A DNA stretch of 64,000 nt from Leptofilum sp965223525 (lineage in GTDB: Bacteria > Chloroflexota > Anaerolineae > Promineifilales > Promineifilaceae), in contig NZ_CBDCWX010000005.1 in assembly GCF_965223525.1 (NCBI RefSeq), positions 558,001 through 622,000 on the forward strand, given 5' to 3'. Both the position numbers and the translations under genes were made by a program. This document shows, piece after piece, positions 63,063-64,000 of the stretch. Under the pieces are notes generated by a model that was not told the origin of the DNA, did no database searches, and was given only the letters and a program-made list of their open reading frames with translations. Numbering within the stretch: the stretch's first letter is position 1; each line of letters begins with the position of its first letter.

Positions 63063-64000
63063 TTACATCTTCACAAGCTGCCGCTGGCGCACCTCGAAGG
63101 CTTCCATCGCCAATTCATCCCCGACCAGATTGCCGTTTTGGGCTACCTGATTGAAGGCTTGCAGCATGAGCTTGTAGTCGCGCGGCATGACTTTTACAAA
63201 GTGGCGTACGACGTTGTCCCACATGCACAGGATTTTCCAGGCCAGATCGCTGCGGGTGGCTTCCATGTGGGCGTAGATCAACGCTTCTAGCTCCTCAATG
63301 TCGGCGTCGCTGCTCACTGGTTCCAGATCAACCATCTTCCGATTACATCGTTCGTGGAAACGGCCGTCCCAATCCAGCACGTAAGCCACCCCGCCAGACA
63401 TCCCGGCGGCAAAGTTGCGCCCCGTCTGCCCCAGGATGACCACGCGGCCACCCGTCATGTATTCGCAGCCGTGATCGCCCACGCCTTCGACAACGGCCGT
63501 TGCTCCTGAATTCCGCACGGCAAAGCGTTCACCCGCCACGCCGCGAATGTAGGCCGTACCGCCCGTTGCGCCGTACAGCGCCACGTTGCCAATGATGATA
63601 TTTTGTTCAGCAGCAAAAGTGGCCTGCTTTGGCGGATAGATGACCAGCTTGCCGCCAGACAGCCCCTTGCCCACGTAATCGTTGGCGTCGCCCGCCAGTT
63701 CAAGCGTCAGCCCTTGCGGAATAAACGCGCCAAAGCTCTGCCCGGCCGAGCCGTTAAACGTCAGCCAAACCGTATCTTCTGCCAGGCCATTCATGCCGTG
63801 CCGACGGGTAATGGCGCTGCCCAGCGTGGTGCCGACGGCGCGGTGCTGGTTGCCGATGGTGAACTCCCCCTCCACCGGTTCGCCACGTTCGAGTGCAGGG
63901 CGACAATAGTCGAGCAGCATCAGGTTGTCCAGCGTTTCTGCCAGGCCGTGCTGTTGGGGTCGTTTACGGCCGTTTGGCAGCAAATGCCCCACGTTTTCTG
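63063..64000 (-). CDS. gltB: Glutamate synthase large subunit, C-terminal part (cut by window end)
   Basis: About 310 C-terminal residues of GltB are visible; the gene continues past the right edge. The part seen is the GXGXG beta-helix domain (SGGKLVIYPP, GATGGTAYIRGVAGERFAVRNSG split as repeats, MTGGRVVILG, NFAAGMSGGVAYVLD) and the final helical tail. This domain holds the subunit together structurally. The IS lies 20 bp after the stop. Confidence 0.93.
   Translation of the reverse strand, partial: ENVGHLLPNGRKRPQQHGLAETLDNLMLLDYCRPALERGEPVEGEFTIGNQHRAVGTTLGSAITRRHGMNGLAEDTVWLTFNGSAGQSFGAFIPQGLTLELAGDANDYVGKGLSGGKLVIYPPKQATFAAEQNIIIGNVALYGATGGTAYIRGVAGERFAVRNSGATAVVEGVGDHGCEYMTGGRVVILGQTGRNFAAGMSGGVAYVLDWDGRFHERCNRKMVDLEPVSSDADIEELEALIYAHMEATRSDLAWKILCMWDNVVRHFVKVMPRDYKLMLQAFNQVAQNGNLVGDELAMEAFEVRQRQLVKM

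Larger units (their letters stand above)
1337..63973. repeat. Highly iterated palindrome ACGGCCGT (HIP1-like), 96 copies across the window
   Basis: The octamer ACGGCCGT, often extended to AACGGCCGTT, recurs throughout. I counted 96 exact copies by eye, for example at 1337, 1865, 2105, 3346, 11840, 11913, 24362, 38011, 44708, 44762, 49056, 49116, 49170 and 63966. About one copy is expected in 64 kb of random sequence (64000/4^8). About ten further sites are GCGGCCGT, and others end in C or A, as if diverged by one base. Copies lie in coding and intergenic DNA. There are none before 1337, none between 53,788 and 58,286, and only two in the 54.9-60.2 kb cassette. It resembles cyanobacterial HIP1 in behaviour, but the word is different. 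Confidence 0.95.

Overview
The window looks like a piece of a bacterial chromosome from the Chloroflexota, most likely an Anaerolineae-type lineage. This is inferred from style only: large YfhO/PMT-type membrane glycosyltransferases, Ser/Thr kinases with Pro/Thr-rich linkers, BTAD-STAND-TPR regulators, a V4R protein beside a response regulator, and a T-box-controlled archaeal-type AspRS. No rRNA or tRNA gene was seen, so the assignment is provisional. The most pervasive sequence signal is the 8-bp palindrome ACGGCCGT. I counted 96 exact copies by eye, where one or two are expected by chance. It occurs on every gene type and in every reading frame, and behaves like the HIP1 palindrome of cyanobacteria.

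Layout. 0-2.6 kb: cytochrome c maturation genes ccmABC plus a CcmD-like protein. 3-8.7 kb: a membrane protein, murJ and a large GT-C glycosyltransferase. 8.8-14.6 kb: pheA, then a complete BMP-type (nucleoside-like) ABC importer whose binding-protein gene is followed by an intercistronic hairpin. 14.6-26.6 kb: GT8 glycosyltransferase, GH1 glycosidase, V4R protein with a REC-GGDEF-like regulator, a YfhO-flippase fusion, an HD hydrolase and a second GT-C enzyme. 26.7-33.9 kb: an unknown AT-rich gene, a FitAB/VapBC-like toxin-antitoxin pair with a 35-bp palindromic operator, aspS behind a T-box with two terminators, a ClC channel gene broken by an in-frame stop, greA and a degenerate Nudix protein. 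34-43.4 kb: alpha/beta hydrolase, half-length PurL-like protein, aroE, a Calx-beta secreted protein, two Ser/Thr kinases (one fused to a PP2C-like domain) and a GNAT. 43.4-52.9 kb: BTAD-STAND-TPR regulator, FG-GAP and TolB-like surface proteins, PadR, a DUF998-like protein and a methyltransferase.

52.9-60.2 kb is an accessory/defence region. It opens with a Phd-PIN toxin-antitoxin pair whose toxin seems frameshifted, and two small unknown genes. It then carries an AT-rich, ACGGCCGT-poor four-gene cassette read in one direction: a HEPN-like protein, a HerA-like ATPase, a NurA-like nuclease with an internal Cys cluster, and a DNA methyltransferase. The genes overlap or nearly touch, so they probably act together. 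I know of no characterised system with exactly this composition, and it is the best candidate here for a new antiviral or DNA-processing system.

60.2-64 kb: gltD and the 3' end of gltB, separated by an IS4-like insertion sequence in the opposite orientation.

Short word-like dispersed repeats (GGAGATT, ATACGCAAT, AATTACCC, GGTTAGT and GCGCTCGTCCGCG families) sit at many gene borders, and two of them lie inside the coding sequence of the YfhO-flippase fusion.
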